Source: an uncultured Alphaproteobacteria bacterium (lineage in GTDB: Bacteria > Pseudomonadota > Alphaproteobacteria > Rhizobiales > Aestuariivirgaceae). From it: a stretch of 64,000 bases of DNA. A program made the position numbers and the translations under genes. The stretch covers positions 62,001 to 126,000 of the forward strand of contig CALMWF010000040.1 in NCBI GenBank assembly GCA_937873445.1. Reading direction: 5' to 3'. Under the pieces are notes generated by a model. The model did not search any database, was not told the DNA's origin, and was given only the letters and a program-made list of their open reading frames with translations. Shown one piece after another: positions 15,577-23,333 of this stretch. How positions within the stretch are numbered: position 1 is the first letter of the stretch; the number at the start of each line of letters is the position of its first letter.

Positions 15577-16350
15577 TTACACGGTTGGCCGCGACAGGAA
15601 CAGGGCGCGCTCCAGCCACACCGCCAGCAGCAGCACCGGCGCCAGCAGCACAGACGTCCACGGGGTGAGGAACCAGCCCGCCAGCAGGAAGCCCGCCAGC
15701 AGCAACAGAATCAGCACGAGATTGCGCTGTTTGGCCAGGGCTGCCGGGGCCTGCCGCCAGCGCCGCCAGGTCAACCCGGCCAATATCGCCAGCAGGGGTG
15801 CGGCCAGCACCACCTGAAACCACGGAAAGCGGCCATGGATGGTGGACACCGCCATGAGCAGGCCGAGGCCGGTCATCAGCCCGGCGCTGGTGAAGTGGGC
15901 AATGTCGAGGGCGCGGCGGCTTCCCGCAAAAATCAATCCGGTGAGCAGCACCAGCGCAGCACCGAGGACGAAGATGAGCAGACCGAGGGGCAGGATGAGA
16001 TGGGGGGAGCCGCCCTTGCCCGACCATTCCTGCACATAGAGAATGCCCGCCACCAGGGCTGACAGCACGGCAAAGCGCATGAAGCGGGTGGCCCTTCCCG
16101 GTGGCCAGCCCAGCAGCATGGCCTGATCGACGGTGCACACGTCCCCCACACAGGCCGGACAGGGCGTGAGGCTGAGGCCCACTGCCGTCAGCAGCAGGGC
16201 AATGGTTCCGCAGCTGTTGGCGAAGGCGGCGGTGGAGGCCACGCCATGGGCCGCACCCACCAGGCCGATGAAGGTCAGCATGCCCTGCCCCGCACCGCCC
16301 AGCACGGTGGCGGCAACGGCGGGTGCATTCAGCGAACGGGTGGTGAGCAT
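15577..16350 (-). CDS. Polytopic membrane protein with CPACVGDVC motif
   Basis: 257 residues; the start at 16350 has AGGA spaced 6 nt away, better than the in-frame TTG/ATG further up. About seven to eight membrane segments are visible, including VLGGAGQGMLTFIGLVGAA, GTIALLLTAVGLSL, HLILPLGLLIFVLGAALVLL and LVLILLLLAGFLLAGWF. Cys residues C47, C64, C67 and C72 (the last three in CPACVGDVC) suggest a redox or metal site. The pattern NAP-x-AGQG at the N-terminus faintly recalls DmsC-type quinol anchors, but the diagnostic DmsC blocks are absent, so I leave it unnamed. It is divergent from a persulfide-sensor-like ArsR regulator, so a sulfur/thiol role is inferred. Confidence 0.75.
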   Translation of the reverse strand: MLTTRSLNAPAVAATVLGGAGQGMLTFIGLVGAAHGVASTAAFANSCGTIALLLTAVGLSLTPCPACVGDVCTVDQAMLLGWPPGRATRFMRFAVLSALVAGILYVQEWSGKGGSPHLILPLGLLIFVLGAALVLLTGLIFAGSRRALDIAHFTSAGLMTGLGLLMAVSTIHGRFPWFQVVLAAPLLAILAGLTWRRWRQAPAALAKQRNLVLILLLLAGFLLAGWFLTPWTSVLLAPVLLLAVWLERALFLSRPTV

Positions 16351-16472
16351 AGCCATTCCTGCTAACAATCCAGTATTTCAATTTCTTGTTTTATCCGAGA
16401 CTTTATCCGGCACAAAGCGGGTTTCGGTGGGGATTACTTGAAATTTCCGCGCTCTACCGCTATGCAGCAGAC
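16351..16472. promoter_or_regulatory. Divergent promoter between membrane protein and ArsR regulator
   Basis: 122 bp, locally A/T-rich at 16366-16400 (AATTTCTTGTTTTATCC) and 16433-16450 (ATTACTTGAAATTTCC). ATTTCAATTTC near 16376 and TTGAAATTTC near 16438 are similar short elements that could be the operator half-sites of the adjacent repressor, but no strict palindrome is present. Confidence 0.4.
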
Positions 16473-16784
16473 ATGGATATCGCCGAACTTCAGGACAATG
16501 CAACGGCGGCCAGCGACCTTCTGAAGGTGATGGCCAATGAAAGCCGGCTGCTGATTCTCTGCAATCTCATCGGTGGCGAAAAGTCGGTGAACGAGCTGGA
16601 AAGTCTGGTGGGCCTGCGCCAGTCCGCCCTGTCGCAGCATCTGGCTGTGCTGCGCCGCGAGCGGCTGGTGAAAACCCGGCGCGAAGCCCAGTTCATCTAT
16701 TACTCACTCGACAGCCATGAGGCCAAGACCATCATGGCCGCCCTGCACCAGGTGTTCTGCCAGCACAAGCCGGCCTGCGGCTGA
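16473..16784 (+). CDS. ArsR-family repressor, BigR/SqrR-like persulfide sensor
   Basis: 103 residues from the ATG at 16473; upstream in-frame residues are not family-like. It is a winged-helix ArsR protein: VMANESRLLILCNLIGGEKS, then the recognition region RQSALSQHLAVLRRERLV and the wing KTRREAQFIYYSL. Two cysteines, C30 (RLLILC) and C96 (HQVFC), are 66 residues apart. That equals the spacing of the dithiol pair of BigR and SqrR, which form a tetrasulfide bridge with persulfides and leave DNA. C102 is extra. The probable target is the divergent CPACVGDVC membrane gene and itself. Confidence 0.88.
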   Translation: MDIAELQDNATAASDLLKVMANESRLLILCNLIGGEKSVNELESLVGLRQSALSQHLAVLRRERLVKTRREAQFIYYSLDSHEAKTIMAALHQVFCQHKPACG

Positions 16785-16797
16785 CGGCTTCCCTTAA

Positions 16798-16826
16798 GAC
16801 CAGTTTGGACCTATATGGGACCAGTT
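16798..16826 (+). promoter_or_regulatory. Direct-repeat operator of the MocR regulator
   Basis: GACCAGTT occurs twice, at 16798-16805 and 16819-16826, exactly 21 bp apart (two helical turns). TGGACC sits between them, 32 bp before the start of the MocR gene. MocR/GabR proteins typically bind direct repeats spaced in this way, so autoregulation is likely. Confidence 0.6.
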
Positions 16827-16857
16827 GCCCGGCCCGTCGCCGGGCATTGGAGTTTCC

Positions 16858-18336
16858 ATGCGCGACTGGCTGGTTCATATCAAACGCAGCGATCACTTCA
16901 GTCTGCAGACGCAGATTCGCGAGGCGCTGGTGGCGGCCATTCTCGACCGCCAGCTTGACCGCGAGGAACCCATTCCCTCAACCCGCAAGATGGCCAAATC
17001 GCTGGGTGTGTCGCGCAATACGGTGGTGCTGGCCTATCAGGGCCTTCTGGATGACGGCTATCTCGTGGCGCGGGAGCGGTCCGGCTATTATGTCTCCGAC
17101 AAGGCGCTGGAAGGGGTGCCCGCCCCGCGCAAGGCGAAGCCCGCCGCCGCCGCCCCGCAGCTGCCCGGTCTGGACTGGGCACGGCGGCTGAAAACCCATG
17201 TTGCCGCCAAGCCGGTGCCCGACAAGCCGTCGGACTGGCAGTCCTATCCCTATCCCTTTCTCTATGGCCAGGTGGACCACACGCTGTTTCCCCTGGCCGA
17301 GTGGCGCGACTGCGCCCGCCAGGCCCTGTCGAAGAAATGGATCGGCGCCTGGACCAATGACACCTGGGCGCTGGATGACCCGCTGCTGGTGGAACAGATC
17401 CGCCGCCGCATTCTGCCGCGCCGGGGCATCATGGCCAATGACAGCGAAATCCTCATCACGCTGGGGGCCCAGCAGGGGCTTCATCTGCTGGCCGAACTGC
17501 TGGTGGACGCTGGCACGCGGGTGGCCATCGAGGAGCCGGGCTATCCCGATGCACGCAACATCTTTGGTCAGAACACGGATCATCTGGTGCTGGTGAAGGT
17601 GGATGAAAAGGGCCTGCCGCCCGATCCGGCACTGGACAGCGCCGACATCATCTATGTGACGCCGAGCCACCAGTTTCCCACCACCGTCACCATGCCGCTG
17701 GAACGGCGGCTGGAGCTCTTGCGTCAGGCGAGCCGGGCCAATGCCGTCATCATCGAGGATGATTACGAGTTCGAGACCAATTATGTGAACGAGCCGTGCC
17801 CGGCGCTGAAGTCGCTCGATGACGAGGGCCGCGTCATCTATGTCGGCTCCTTTTCCAAGACGCTGTTTCCGGGCCTGCGGCTCGGTTTCATGGTGGGGCC
17901 GGAGGCGCTCATTGCCGAAGCCCGCGCCCTCAGGCGGCTGATGGTGCGCCACGCCCCCAACAACAACCAGCGCATGGCGGCCCTGTTCCTCTCCCTCGGC
18001 CACCACGACATGCTGATCCGCCGCCTGCACCGGGCCTATCGCGAGCGCTGGGAGATCATGGGCCGGGCGCTGGAAACGCACCTGCCCAATTCCTCGCGCA
18101 TTCCCTCCTTCGGCGGCACCAGCTTCTGGGTGAGGGGGCCGGCGGGACTGGACAGCGGCGCGCTGGCGCGGGCGGCGCGCGACAAGGGCATACTGATCGA
18201 GCCGGGACAGATCTATTTCGGCGGCACGGAACGGCCCAGCCATTATTTCCGCCTGGCCTTTTCCTCCATCAACGAAAGCAAGATCGAAGCCGGGATCCAG
18301 CTTCTGGCCGAAACCATCCGCGCCGGTGGCGCATGA
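16858..18336 (+). CDS. MocR-family (GntR-aminotransferase) transcription regulator
   Basis: 492 residues from the ATG at 16858, preceded by TTGGAG. The N-terminal GntR winged helix (about 15-80: PIPSTRKMAKSLGVSRNTVVLAYQ) is joined by a basic/Ala-Pro linker to a type I aminotransferase domain. The PLP lysine is K334 in YVGSFSKTLFPG. LITLGAQQGLHLLAELL and IIEDDYEFE match the fold. Such regulators sense amino compounds or pyridoxal phosphate. The next gene, a DMT-type exporter, starts in its stop codon, so the regulated compound is probably transported by it; the identity is not visible. Confidence 0.93.
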   Translation: MRDWLVHIKRSDHFSLQTQIREALVAAILDRQLDREEPIPSTRKMAKSLGVSRNTVVLAYQGLLDDGYLVARERSGYYVSDKALEGVPAPRKAKPAAAAPQLPGLDWARRLKTHVAAKPVPDKPSDWQSYPYPFLYGQVDHTLFPLAEWRDCARQALSKKWIGAWTNDTWALDDPLLVEQIRRRILPRRGIMANDSEILITLGAQQGLHLLAELLVDAGTRVAIEEPGYPDARNIFGQNTDHLVLVKVDEKGLPPDPALDSADIIYVTPSHQFPTTVTMPLERRLELLRQASRANAVIIEDDYEFETNYVNEPCPALKSLDDEGRVIYVGSFSKTLFPGLRLGFMVGPEALIAEARALRRLMVRHAPNNNQRMAALFLSLGHHDMLIRRLHRAYRERWEIMGRALETHLPNSSRIPSFGGTSFWVRGPAGLDSGALARAARDKGILIEPGQIYFGGTERPSHYFRLAFSSINESKIEAGIQLLAETIRAGGA

Positions 18337-19283
18337 GCCACGCCCATGACAATCGCGGCCGCGCCGTTCTGGCGGTGCTGGGGGGGGTTGGCGTTGCCTC
18401 CATCCAGGACGCGGTGATGAAGTCCTTCTCCGGCCTCTATCCGGCCTATGAGGCGGTGATCCTGCGCGGCCTTTCGGCCGCTCTGGTGCTGGCGCTGTGG
18501 CTGTGGATCAGCGGCCAGTGGCGCAGCCTGCGCACGCCTCACCTTGCTCTGGTGCTGGCGCGCTCGCTCATCATGTGCAGCGCCTATTTCTCCTACATCA
18601 TGGCGCTGGCGGTGCTGCCCATGGCCAATGCCGTGTCGATCTACTTCACCATGCCCTTCTTTGTGGCCGCGCTGGCCGGGTATTTTCTCGGTGAAACGGT
18701 GCGTGCCCACCGCTGGCTGGCCATCATCATCGGCTTTTCCGGCGTGCTGCTGATGCTGCGACCGCAACGGGGCGGCATCGAGCCTGCGGCCCTCATGGCC
18801 TTCTATTCCGCCTTCGGCTATGCGGTCAGCCAGATGATGGGACGCCACCTGTCGCGCCGGGTGCATCCCGCCATCATCGCCAACTGGCAGAACACGGTCT
18901 ATCTGGCGGTGGCGCTGGTCATGGCGGGGCTGGTCATGGCGCTGGGCAGCCCGGAGACCAGCAACAAGTCACTGGCCTTTCTGACCCGCGCCTGGGTCAC
19001 TCCCACGGCCTTTGATCTGGCGCTCATGCTGTTCATGGGGGTGCTGGCGGGGCTGGGCATCATGTTCTTCATCACCGCCTATCGCTCGGCGGAGGCCAGC
19101 TTTGTGGCGCCCTTTGAATATTCCGGCATGATCTGGGCGCTGCTGTTTGGCGTCGGCCTGTTTGGCGACTATCCCGACCGGCGCATGCTGATGGGCGCGG
19201 CGCTGATCATCGGGGCCGGGCTGTTCATGGTGTGGCGCGACCAGCGGCGGCCCCAGGCCGCCACCCCTCAGGCCACGGGATAA
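18333..19283 (+). CDS. DMT (EamA) family transporter
   Basis: 316 residues with about ten hydrophobic helices in two EamA-like halves. The first half holds VILRGLSAALVLALWLW and VLPMANAVSIYFTMPFFVA; the second holds LFMGVLAGLGIMFFITAYR and ASFVAPFEYSGMIWALLFG. EamA proteins mostly export amino acids or metabolites across the inner membrane. ATGA overlap with the MocR gene makes it the likely target of that regulator. Its 3' end overlaps the convergent Lrp gene by 16 bp. Confidence 0.9.
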   Translation: MSHAHDNRGRAVLAVLGGVGVASIQDAVMKSFSGLYPAYEAVILRGLSAALVLALWLWISGQWRSLRTPHLALVLARSLIMCSAYFSYIMALAVLPMANAVSIYFTMPFFVAALAGYFLGETVRAHRWLAIIIGFSGVLLMLRPQRGGIEPAALMAFYSAFGYAVSQMMGRHLSRRVHPAIIANWQNTVYLAVALVMAGLVMALGSPETSNKSLAFLTRAWVTPTAFDLALMLFMGVLAGLGIMFFITAYRSAEASFVAPFEYSGMIWALLFGVGLFGDYPDRRMLMGAALIIGAGLFMVWRDQRRPQAATPQATG

Positions 19284-19738
19284 CCGCTCCAGGCCTTGAC
19301 GGTGCGCAGGGCAAGGCCGGAGTGGATGCGCTGCAGACCGGGCAGACGCGCCAGCATGTGACGGTGAATGCGTTCATAGTCGGCCACATCCAGCGCCACC
19401 ACCCGCAGCAGATAGTCATACTGGCCGCTCATCAGGTGGCATTCGAGAATTTCCGGAATGCGCTGCACGGCACGTTCAAATTTCTCGAAGGCTTCCTCGG
19501 TCTGGGCGGTGAGCGACACTTCGACGAAGAATTCATTGGCAAGACCGAGGGCGGCACGGCTGAGATTGGCGGCATAGGAGAGGATCACTCCCTCCTCCTC
19601 CAGCTGTTTCACACGGCGGTGACAGGAGGAGGCGGAAAGACCCGCCTTCTGGGCCAGATCGGCCAGGGGCAGGCGCGCGTCACGCTGCAGTTCGCGCAGG
19701 ATGATTTTACCGGCTTTATCGATATTTCGGGATTTCAT
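19268..19738 (-). CDS. Lrp/AsnC-family regulator (AldR-like)
   Basis: 156 residues from the ATG at 19738. The N-terminal helix-turn-helix (ILRELQRDARLPLADLAQKAGLSASSCHRRVKQLEEEG) is followed by a RAM effector domain with HLMSGQYDYLLRVVA. It is divergent from alanine dehydrogenase, the usual arrangement of AldR/BkdR-type activators that respond to alanine or branched amino acids. The SD is weak (GTCGGA) and lies inside the repeat array described at 19727-19763, consistent with autoregulation. Confidence 0.92.
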   Translation of the reverse strand: MKSRNIDKAGKIILRELQRDARLPLADLAQKAGLSASSCHRRVKQLEEEGVILSYAANLSRAALGLANEFFVEVSLTAQTEEAFEKFERAVQRIPEILECHLMSGQYDYLLRVVALDVADYERIHRHMLARLPGLQRIHSGLALRTVKAWSGYPVA

Positions 19739-19763
19739 TCCGACATTTAATATCATATCGGGA
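19727..19763. promoter_or_regulatory. Phased repeats in the lrp-ald promoter
   Basis: TCGGGA at 19727-19732 and 19758-19763 are 31 bp apart (three turns), with the inverse element TTCCGA at 19738-19743 between them, in an A/T-rich context. Lrp-type octamers bind such phased sites. The array overlaps the regulator's own start and lies about 95 bp upstream of the ald start. Confidence 0.5.
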
Positions 19764-19856
19764 AATAATTTCAATTGCTGCGCTGCTTCGACCCGTGAAT
19801 GAAAACCCGTTGCGGCCAAGGCGCGATATTCTCCGCCCACCATAACGGAGGAAACC

Positions 19857-20969
19857 ATGCTCATCGGCGTGCCGAAGGAAATCAAGAATCACGAATATCG
19901 GGTTGGTCTGACACCGCTGTCGGTGCGCGAGATGGTGCGCAGCGGCCACGCGGTGTGGGTGGAGACGAAGGCCGGTGACGGCATTGGCGCGGCAGACGGA
20001 GACTATGTGAAGGCCGGGGCCAAGATCATCCCCACCGCTGCCGAGGTGTTTGCCAAGGCCGACATGATCGTCAAGGTGAAGGAGCCGCAGGCCAAGGAAC
20101 GCGCCATGCTGCGCGAGGGCCAGATTCTCTACACCTATCTGCATCTTGCCCCCGACCCGGAGCAGACCAGGGATCTGGTGAAGTCGGGCGCCATCTGCAT
20201 TGCCTATGAAACGGTGACCAATGCGCGCGGCGGCCTGCCGCTGCTGGCGCCCATGAGCCAGGTGGCCGGGCGCATGTCGGTGCAGTCTGGCGCGCATTGT
20301 CTGGAAAAGGCCCAGGGCGGGCGCGGCGTGCTGCTGGGCGGCGTGCCGGGCGTGGCCAAGGGCAAGGTCGTGGTGCTGGGCGGCGGCGTGGTGGGCACCA
20401 ATGCGGCTGCCATGGCGCTGGGCCTCGGGGCTGATGTCACCATCATCGAAAAGTCCACTGACCGCATGGAAGAACTGGTGGCGCGTTTCGGCACCGGCGT
20501 CAAAACCCTCTATTCCACCCAGGGCACCATCGAGGACGAATGCGCCGAGGCCGATCTGGTCATTGGCGGCGTGCTCATTCCCGGTGCGGCCGCTCCCAAG
20601 CTCATCACCAAGGCCATGCTGAAGGACTGGAAGCCCGGTTCCGTGCTGGTGGACGTGGCCATTGATCAGGGCGGCTGCGCCGAAACCTCGCGCGCCACCA
20701 CCCATGCCGAACCCACCTATGTGGTGGACAATGTCATTCACTATTGCGTGGCCAACATGCCGGGCGGGGTGGCGCGCACCTCCACCTTCGCGCTCAACAA
20801 TGCCACCCTGCCCTTTGGTCTGGCCATTGCCAACAAGGGCTGGAAGCAGGCGCTGAAGGATGACGCGCATCTGAAGAACGGCCTCAACGTCGCCTTCGGC
20901 AAGGTAACCTACAAGGCGGTGGCCGACGATCTCGACTACACTTATGTGGCGGCTGACACGCTGCTCTGA
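19857..20969 (+). CDS. ald: Alanine dehydrogenase
   Basis: 370 residues, the family length. The N-terminal [20 protein letters not shown] holds the substrate-binding Arg; a catalytic-type Lys and His are in KVKEPQ and YLHLAPD. The NAD-binding Rossmann motif is [22 protein letters not shown]. It interconverts L-alanine and pyruvate plus ammonia with NAD. GGAGG is 5 nt before the ATG. It is controlled most likely by the divergent Lrp protein, and a clear terminator follows. Confidence 0.97.
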   Translation: MLIGVPKEIKNHEYRVGLTPLSVREMVRSGHAVWVETKAGDGIGAADGDYVKAGAKIIPTAAEVFAKADMIVKVKEPQAKERAMLREGQILYTYLHLAPDPEQTRDLVKSGAICIAYETVTNARGGLPLLAPMSQVAGRMSVQSGAHCLEKAQGGRGVLLGGVPGVAKGKVVVLGGGVVGTNAAAMALGLGADVTIIEKSTDRMEELVARFGTGVKTLYSTQGTIEDECAEADLVIGGVLIPGAAAPKLITKAMLKDWKPGSVLVDVAIDQGGCAETSRATTHAEPTYVVDNVIHYCVANMPGGVARTSTFALNNATLPFGLAIANKGWKQALKDDAHLKNGLNVAFGKVTYKAVADDLDYTYVAADTLL

Positions 20970-20990
20970 GCGCCGCTCCATGATGATCAG

Positions 20991-21015
20991 GCCCGGCCTT
21001 TGCGCCGGGCTTTTT
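20991..21015 (+). terminator. Rho-independent terminator of ald
   Basis: GCCCGGC (20991-20997) and GCCGGGC (21004-21010) form a 7-bp stem with a 6-nt loop followed by TTTTT (21011-21015). Confidence 0.93.
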
Positions 21016-22097
21016 CATACGCGATGGCGGCCGAGCAACCGATAGACAAGATCACGCGCCGTGCTGCGGGTTTTGCGATAGGCCTTTTCCGCCGCCACCG
21101 TGGCGGCAAAGCGGGCCGCCGAAACACTGGCCGGGGCGACCATGACATCGGCCATGGCAATGCGGTCCCGCCAGAAATTGTCCACCATGGGATGGCCGGG
21201 AATGGCGCAGCTGTCGGCGATTTTCAGTCCCGGTTCGGCAAGACAGCCCGCCGTGCTGTCCAGCATCAACAGAATGCCGGGCGACAGGCGGGCCAGTGAT
21301 TCGTCATAGGCGATTTTCACCATCCACAGCCGGTCGCGCTCATGGATGGCCCAGGTGCTGGCGACGGTGCGGCCATCCCGGCGGATGCGCCAGAAGCGGA
21401 GATGACCGGCGGCGTGCAGGCTGCGGGTGGCTTCGACAAAGGCGGTGCGGGCGGCCGCATTGCGCGCCAGGGCGGTGCCGCGCCTGCCCTTCCAGCCGGC
21501 GTCCTCCAGCGCGAGAAAATCCTCGATCCAGGCCGTGCAGTCGGTGTCCGCCGTGAGGGTTTCGAAGCTGACGCTCTGTGCTCCCTCGCCCAGCTTTTCG
21601 CGGTTGCGTCGGAAGCGGCCCCGGCGCTTGCTGTCGAAGTTGGTCCTGAGCCAATCGTCAAAGCTGCCATGGGGGCGCAGGGCCCCGCGCTGCCACTGAT
21701 CAATGACGGCAAAATGGCCAGCCTGCTCGCGCACCAGTGCATAGAGCGGGTCATCGGCGGGCAAGTCGTGCAGCAGCAGCGGCTGGTTCAGGCCGGAAAG
21801 CAGGGCCGCCAAGGCCTCCGGCCGGTCGCGGTCCACAACCGGCGCCCCTGAGCCGCCGAGATCGGTGCGCAGGGTTTCCATGAGGGGAAGTGGCAGGCGG
21901 CGCTTCCTGACCGGCAGGGCGGCCAGCAGGCGCCCTTCCTCTGCCACGGCAGCCACGCTGCCGCCGAGATGGCGGGTGACAGCGCTGATCCAGCCGGGGC
22001 TGTTGAAACCGGTGGCCTCCAGGGCGCGGGCATTCAGGGCCTCATAGGCCGGAAGCCATGGCTCCAGCCCTGCCCGGTCCAGCCTGTGAAAGGTCAT
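21015..22097 (-). CDS. GNAT/FemAB-like acyltransferase (BcsL/CelD type)
   Basis: 360 residues from the ATG at 22097; the upstream in-frame extension is not conserved-looking and the SD (GGCAGCG) is weak. Two GNAT-like halves: the second, about residues 150-320, has KRRGRFRRNREKLGE, EDAGWKGRRGTALARN and VASTWAIHERDRLWMVKIAYDESLARLSPG, the pattern of the acetyltransferase-6 (CelD/FemAB) family. Such proteins acylate polysaccharide or cell-wall precursors. It stands alone here, and the substrate is unknown. Confidence 0.8.
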   Translation of the reverse strand: MTFHRLDRAGLEPWLPAYEALNARALEATGFNSPGWISAVTRHLGGSVAAVAEEGRLLAALPVRKRRLPLPLMETLRTDLGGSGAPVVDRDRPEALAALLSGLNQPLLLHDLPADDPLYALVREQAGHFAVIDQWQRGALRPHGSFDDWLRTNFDSKRRGRFRRNREKLGEGAQSVSFETLTADTDCTAWIEDFLALEDAGWKGRRGTALARNAAARTAFVEATRSLHAAGHLRFWRIRRDGRTVASTWAIHERDRLWMVKIAYDESLARLSPGILLMLDSTAGCLAEPGLKIADSCAIPGHPMVDNFWRDRIAMADVMVAPASVSAARFAATVAAEKAYRKTRSTARDLVYRLLGRHRV

Positions 22098-22187
22098 CGC
22101 TGCCACTGTCACCCCCTCGCGTGGGGATTGTAGCGGGAAAATGCCAATGGCGGGTGAACGACAGCCCGGCGCGGTAAACAGCAACAC

Positions 22188-22212
22188 AAAACCGGCCCAG
22201 AGGGCCGGTTTT
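22188..22212 (-). terminator. Terminator of rpmF
   Basis: A perfect 11-bp stem (22188-22198 with 22202-22212), loop of 3. On the minus strand the stem ends in TTTT, 20 nt past the rpmF stop. It is symmetric enough to act in both directions. Confidence 0.88.
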
Positions 22213-22231
22213 CAGGACTTCACGGGCGCAC

Positions 22232-22417
22232 TCAGGCGTCGGTCTTGACGGTCAGAACCTGACGGCCCTTGTACATGCCGGTCTTGAGATCGATGTGATG
22301 CGGACGGCGCAGTTCGCCCGACTTCTGGTCTTCCACCCAGGTCACGATCTGCATCTTCTGGCCGCCGCGGCGCATGCCGATGCGGCTCTTGGACATTTTC
22401 TTGCGTGGAACGGCCAT
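22232..22417 (-). CDS. rpmF: 50S ribosomal protein L32
   Basis: 61 residues. [19 protein letters not shown] is the universal L32 start, and [21 protein letters not shown] is its conserved core. It is the zinc-free form, without the CxxC pairs found in some L32 proteins. It belongs to the large ribosomal subunit. In this group it often sits next to plsX or near mtgA; mtgA is upstream here. Confidence 0.98.
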   Translation of the reverse strand: MAVPRKKMSKSRIGMRRGGQKMQIVTWVEDQKSGELRRPHHIDLKTGMYKGRQVLTVKTDA

Positions 22418-22445
22418 TTCGAACCTCTACTGGAATTTGGACACG

Positions 22446-22475
22446 AAAAAGCGCAAGGGCCCGGGGCCCCGGCGC
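22446..22475 (-). terminator. GC-rich terminator of mtgA
   Basis: On the minus strand GCGC...GCGC arms enclose GGGGCCC/GGGCCC elements, followed directly by TTTTT (22450 to 22446). It is located between the mtgA stop and the rpmF start, so it also separates rpmF's own promoter. Confidence 0.65.
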
Positions 22476-22490
22476 GTTCAGTTGGGCGGC

Positions 22491-23294
22491 TTATAGCCAA
22501 GGCTTGCGGTCAAGGCAAGTGAGATAGGGGGCCATGGCGCTCATCCGGTGCTGGATGACCGAAGCCAGCAGATTGACCCGGCGGGAGGGTTTTCCGGCCT
22601 TGCGCTTGAAGGGATTGGGCAAAACGGCGGCCAGAAGCGCGGCCTCGCGCCGGGTGAGGGTCTTGGCCGATTTGTGGAAATGGTAGCGGGCGGCGGCCTC
22701 GGCCCCATAGACCCCGGGGGCCCATTCCACAATGTTCAGATAGACCTCGATCATCCGGCGCTTGGTCCAGATGGTGTCCATCCAGAAGGCAATGGGCATT
22801 TCCAGCACCTTGCGGATGAAAAACCGGCCATCCCACAGAAACAGGTTCTTGGCGGTCTGCATGGAGATGGTGGAGGCCCCGCGCACCGGCGCCTCGTCGT
22901 CGTCAAAGGCATCCTCCACCACGCCCTGCAATTCCACCCAGTCCACCCCGTTATGGGCACAGAAGCGCTGGTCCTCGGAGGTGATGACGGCGCGCGGCAG
23001 CCAGGGCGACATTTCATCCAGGCTCACCCAGTCCTTGTGCAGACCGTGGCCGGTGATGAGGCGCAGCACCATGACATTGGAAATGGGCGGCGGCACCACG
23101 GCATAGACCAGCGTCATGACCAGGGGCCAGCCCGCCACCACGGCGGCAAGGATCAGCCCGCGCTTCTGCCACAGGCTGCGCCCGCGCCAGAAGATGCGCC
23201 AGCGGTCCTGCCAGGCCTGGGGCGGCAGGGTGACCGGCGCCGGGGCGGGAGCCGCCGGGGGCGCCTTCGCGGGGAATTGTGTTTCGTCTGTCAT
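22491..23294 (-). CDS. mtgA: Monofunctional biosynthetic peptidoglycan transglycosylase
   Basis: 267 residues from the ATG at 23294; a GTG nine codons upstream is possible. A Pro/Ala-rich cytoplasmic N-terminus is followed by one membrane anchor (LILAAVVAGWPLVMTLVYAV). The GT51 domain carries the catalytic Glu motif SEDQRFCAHNGVDW, then RGASTISMQTAKNLFLWDGR, RRMIEVYLNIVEWAPGVYGAE and AALLAAVLPNP. It polymerises lipid II glycan strands at the periplasmic face without a transpeptidase domain. It is divergent from ispA with 39 bp between starts. Confidence 0.95.
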   Translation of the reverse strand: MTDETQFPAKAPPAAPAPAPVTLPPQAWQDRWRIFWRGRSLWQKRGLILAAVVAGWPLVMTLVYAVVPPPISNVMVLRLITGHGLHKDWVSLDEMSPWLPRAVITSEDQRFCAHNGVDWVELQGVVEDAFDDDEAPVRGASTISMQTAKNLFLWDGRFFIRKVLEMPIAFWMDTIWTKRRMIEVYLNIVEWAPGVYGAEAAARYHFHKSAKTLTRREAALLAAVLPNPFKRKAGKPSRRVNLLASVIQHRMSAMAPYLTCLDRKPWL

Positions 23295-23333
23295 GCCGTT
23301 ACAGAAAAAAGGCTTTAACACGAAGGTCAGAAC

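Noticed and set aside
15577-16350. Naming the membrane protein DmsC (DMSO reductase anchor)
   Set aside because: Only a faint N-terminal similarity; the hallmark DmsC blocks and any DmsAB genes are missing.
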